In this document: positions 63,001-64,000 of the stretch, piece by piece
How positions within the stretch are numbered: the first letter of the stretch is position 1
How the letters are laid out: every line of letters begins with the position of its first letter
Assembly (NCBI GenBank): GCA_016165875.1
Contig: JABBOT010000006.1
Span: 1,513,438-1,577,437 of the forward strand
DNA from: Acanthopleura granulata
Lineage: Eukaryota > Mollusca > Polyplacophora > Chitonida > Chitonidae
Length of the DNA: 64,000 nt
Direction of reading: 5' to 3'
Made by a program: the position numbers and the translations under genes
The notes under the pieces: generated by a model
What the model saw: only the letters and a program-made list of their open reading frames with translations
What the model was told of the DNA's origin: nothing
Database searches by the model: none

Positions 63001-63191
63001 AGATAACATGATCTACCATATTCTGTTTCCATCATACAACAGAACGATAACTATTTCGTGAACAATGCTAAAGTGAAAGGCGCCGATATGATGGCCTCAA
63101 ACGGCTACCTGCATATCCTGGACCGTGTGTTGTACCCAGCAAGTAAACCTACACAGCTCCATGAGGTCATCAGCAAAGACGACAAGTTCAG
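41985..63191 (+). CDS. Secreted fasciclin (FAS1) domain protein, partial (runs off right edge)
   Basis: FAS1 domains occur in secreted or membrane cell-adhesion and matrix proteins (fasciclin, periostin/TGFBI, stabilin). Exons 41985-42083, 59435-59591, 61608-61699 and 63043-63191 join in frame (phases 0,1,0, ending 2): a signal peptide (residues 1-19, MWKVLLATCVLTFGKAHGQ), then TLYQMIEENSQLSK-VLSLID matching FAS1 helix 1, AMTILLPDNMAV as the H1 (TVFAPT-like) motif, and NGYLHILDRVLYP as the H2 motif near the end. A new helix-1-like start (LHEVISKDDKF) suggests a second domain beyond the window. The central segment around YHVVPG is short or missing, so a small exon may be unfound or the domain diverged. 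Intron 1 is about 17.35 kb. Confidence 0.8.
42655..42825 (+). repeat. GTGATCACAGATCTG tandem repeat
   Basis: Six or so units of 25-30 bases with the palindromic cores TGATCA and AGATCT, in FAS1 intron 1. Confidence 0.72.
43088..43315 (-). mobile_element. SINE type 1, full but gapped
   Basis: ttttacgccgtagaatattt (short deletion) through cggccacggagacg. Confidence 0.8.
44034..44240 (+). mobile_element. SINE type 1
   Basis: Plus copy that faces an inverted copy 20 bases away (44260-44435), so the pair could form a long hairpin in the FAS1 pre-mRNA. Confidence 0.83.
44260..44435 (-). mobile_element. SINE type 1, inverted partner
   Basis: Minus copy from tttatttatttgattggcg to the body; faces the plus copy at 44034-44240 tail to tail. 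Confidence 0.83.
44735..45000 (+). repeat. Dispersed repeat family A copy
   Basis: One of the fullest copies: cgcagagtaattctaaact, gtgctagggggcgtgcaa, catgaacagttagaataaaa, caatcacactgtcgtcgctg. Confidence 0.6.
46263..46681 (+). repeat. Dispersed repeat family B, copy 2
   Basis: Second copy of family B, roughly 85-90 percent alike by eye, in FAS1 intron 1. Differences are point changes and small indels. Confidence 0.8.
47140..47350 (+). repeat. Dispersed repeat family A copy
   Basis: Plus copy with attctagacctgtgctta, acatgaaccgttaaaaatgcc, tgaggtaaattgacgagagg and tatcacactgtcggcactg. Confidence 0.5.
47395..47765 (+). repeat. GATTTCAAGCAACGTA-type degenerate repeat
   Basis: About ten irregular units of 30-40 bases (gatttcaagcaaggtagct, gatttcaagcaacgttcta, ttatttcaggcggcgtaac). 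Confidence 0.5.
47880..48145 (+). repeat. AATCTTCCCCATTCCAAGGTAACATA-type repeat
   Basis: About eight units near 30 bases each; several read ataaatcttcccc and ccaaggtaacataa. Confidence 0.7.
49428..49650 (+). CDS. Candidate nested exon inside FAS1 intron 1
   Basis: After the acceptor tttttatag (near 49452) the plus strand reads TCSSTNVTLHGRVVDRLLSP, then RIKFRPQPELSQHLAYILNK and IIVIDVHVNPNLRLSVQ. The wording is protein-like and stays open to 49771, with possible donors at CAC|GTAAAC and AGT|GTAAGG. It does not fit between FAS1 exons 1 and 2, whose domain is continuous, so it would belong to a nested gene, an old copy or chance. Confidence 0.22.
49980..50190 (-). repeat. Dispersed repeat family A copy
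   Basis: Minus copy with gtgatagttggcaaattatc and cttgtcagtttacctcttag. A second copy follows 220 bases later in the same orientation. Confidence 0.5.
50410..50605 (-). repeat. Dispersed repeat family A copy
   Basis: Minus copy with agtagttggtaaatggcc, ccggtgaaatccgacc and gggttttattctaaccgttg. Confidence 0.5.
50802..51245. mobile_element. Foldback (TIR) element, about 443 bp
   Basis: Ends accacacaaaaatgacctt and acttcatttttgtgtggt are inverted. Inner arms also pair (gggttttatggaccatattg with cagtgtggtccataaaaccc). Arms of about 160-175 bases around a short centre. No coding frame. In FAS1 intron 1. Confidence 0.68.
52310..53460 (+). repeat. TACACTGTCAGACACCACTG-type satellite-like array
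   Basis: Degenerate short units (cgtacaacatcgcacactgt and like) split by a SINE at 52830-53015. The segment 53055-53140 has near-identical 47-base units. The 171- and 110-aa open frames are artefacts. Confidence 0.78.
52830..53015 (+). mobile_element. SINE type 2 body with type 1 tail
   Basis: Body ggcccggtgtcagtataatg, then ccgccttcgtataagtgaaa and ttcttgagtaggg, the tail of type 1. It interrupts the 52.3-53.5 kb tandem array. Confidence 0.7.
53770..54010 (+). repeat. Possible SINE with Ser/Leu-tRNA-like head
   Basis: Begins gtcgaggccgagtggttaag, typical of a class II tRNA A-box region, followed by a body ending aatcaatggtttaaccctgc. No second copy was found here to confirm it. Confidence 0.4.
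55185..55500 (+). repeat. GACACCGGATGGTTATAAGTCT-type tandem array
   Basis: About 12 units near 22-28 bases; early units are regular, later units (gacgtttgaaaacctggc twice) drift. Confidence 0.75.
55811..55992 (+). mobile_element. SINE type 1, diverged
   Basis: Keeps gtgtgagttccagcccagct, atggtcatgggtttccccc and cgagtacggcgtaaaacac. Confidence 0.78.
56207..56464 (+). mobile_element. SINE type 1, full and well kept
   Basis: Best-preserved copy: head tccatggctcagtcggttag, B-box-like gtgagttcaagtc, tail gaatacagcgtaaacatc. Overlapping open frames here are artefacts of the SINE. Confidence 0.9.
57895..58150 (-). repeat. Dispersed repeat family A copy
   Basis: Minus copy with tctcttgtcaatttacctcag, cttgacttaagcagaattagg, ccggtctggaattattcaaa. 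Confidence 0.5.
58698..58830 (+). mobile_element. SINE type 1, 3' half
   Basis: gcggatgaccatgggttttc to aacatcaaccaaataaatag. Confidence 0.8.
59435..59591 (+). CDS. FAS1 gene exon 2
   Basis: 157 nt between acceptor gtctcag and donor gtgaga, phase 0 to 1. Carries the H1 motif region AMTILLPDNMAVDVF. Confidence 0.82.
61150..61280 (+). repeat. Possible tRNA-derived SINE fragment
   Basis: Contains a B-box-like gtgttcgaatccagttctt. Lies in FAS1 intron 2. Single copy in the window. Confidence 0.3.
61608..61699 (+). CDS. FAS1 gene exon 3
   Basis: 92 nt between acceptor ctttttcag and donor gtaaat, phase 1 to 0. Reads NLTIEEMTAMITVSPTAHTD and ends KLWIFQQ. Confidence 0.75.
63043..63191 (+). CDS. 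FAS1 gene exon 4
   Basis: 149 nt between acceptor catacaacag and donor gtaatg, phase 0 to 2. Carries the H2 motif NGYLHILDRVLYP. The following 809 bases to the window edge show a SINE and part of a dispersed repeat but no further exon. Confidence 0.83.
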
Positions 63192-63237
63192 GTAATGTTT
63201 ATTCTGAATTCATCTCTGTGTCTCCATGGGGTGGGGG

Positions 63238-63466
63238 TGGGGGGCGAATGACCAGGGGCCTGTCATCAATATGATCTTTGTGAGTTCAAACCCAGCACAC
63301 CCTGGCTTCCTCTCCGGCCATACGAGGAAAGTTACGTCAGCAACCTGCAGATGGCAGTGGGTTTCCCTCGGGTTCTGTCCTGTTTCCTCCCACCATAATG
63401 CTAGCCGCCGTGGTATAAGTGGAATATTCTTGAGTACTGCGTAAAGCACCCATCAAAAAAATGAAT
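63238..63466 (+). mobile_element. SINE type 1
   Basis: Copy just after FAS1 exon 4, from the anticodon-arm region (gaccaggggcctgtcatcaa) to the tail cttgagtactgcgtaaagc. Confidence 0.85.
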
Positions 63467-63749
63467 GCTTTCATCTTTATAAAATGAGGCTATCCCTGTT
63501 CGCTAATGTAATGAAATTTCATCTTCTTACCAAGAGAACTCTAATTATGTAATCCTTTTGCCCGATGGAACCACTACAGGTAGGAGGCTACCGGTGAGAT
63601 ACGGTGCATAGAAATGTATGTATTGATGATGCCACATAACCCCTTTTGCCCCCTCCTCCACCCAAAGTCTTCAGCGACCGGCTTGATTCAGAGTTTCGGT
63701 CATGTCGAGTCTTCGTGTATTTATGTATTGATGAGATAATGAAGACTAG

Positions 63750-63860
63750 GGCAATACCAGTGAAACCAGAGCCGAGGCAACGGTATGATGGCTGGCAAAT
63801 GGTCAGACGTAAAATTCGGCCTCTTGTCAGATTACCTCGCTTAGGCTTTTTCTAATTATC
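63750..63860 (-). repeat. Dispersed repeat family A fragment
   Basis: Minus fragment with atgatggctggcaaatggtc and ggcctcttgtcagattacct, downstream of FAS1 exon 4. Confidence 0.45.
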
Positions 63861-64000
63861 CATGTAAATATTTAAAAATAAAACAACTTGGCCAGACCCC
63901 CTGGCATCATGGCAAGAGCAGATTTAAATTTCAAAAAGTACATGCAAGGATGTTAATTGCAATATATGGACTCTTTTAGTTATTTCCATTATTATGTCAC

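Overview
The window looks like nuclear DNA of an invertebrate animal, most likely a lophotrochozoan such as a mollusc or brachiopod. The reasons are interrupted genes with GT..AG introns in consistent phase, animal-type protein families (a CYP2-clan cytochrome P450, a gustatory-receptor-like membrane protein, a fasciclin-domain protein), and dense tRNA-derived SINEs, foldback elements and satellite-like arrays. No operons, bacterial genes, CRISPR array or viral genes were seen. The exact species cannot be given from sequence alone.

Layout. 1-6.7 kb: no gene recognised; a 41-bp tandem array inside a dispersed repeat, a 415-bp dispersed repeat, and an 18-20-bp array with a 180-bp higher-order period. 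6,995-12,198 (+): complete six-exon cytochrome P450 (501 aa). 12.3-16.9 kb: SINE-rich intergenic DNA. 16,969-21,206 (+): complete four-exon gustatory-receptor-like gene (530 aa) with three phase-0 introns near the C-terminus. 21.2-28.9 kb: repeats, SINEs and a small foldback element. 28.9-31.0 kb (-): a secreted coiled-coil protein gene whose reading frame is broken by one in-frame TAA, with a probable second exon. 31.9-32.2 kb and 37.5-37.9 kb: clusters of TGACGTC(A) motifs. 33.9-40.3 kb (-): a solid terminal exon with a poly(A) signal, plus several weaker exon candidates (a membrane-span exon, a beta-rich exon pair, a basic Cys-rich ORF). 40.3-41.4 kb: CATC-type array. 41,985-63,191 (+): start of a secreted fasciclin (FAS1) gene with a first intron of about 17.35 kb, full of SINEs, a 443-bp foldback element, tandem arrays and one possible nested exon; the gene runs off the right edge.

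The genes are not an obvious pathway: a microsomal monooxygenase, a chemoreceptor-like channel, and secreted or adhesion-type proteins. The strongest unusual signals are the interrupted coiled-coil gene, the conserved C-terminal intron pattern of the receptor gene, the two TIR elements with the same ends, two SINE types with different tRNA-like heads but a shared 3' tail, and the tandem array that grew inside a dispersed repeat. I see no clearly new biological system; these are leads.
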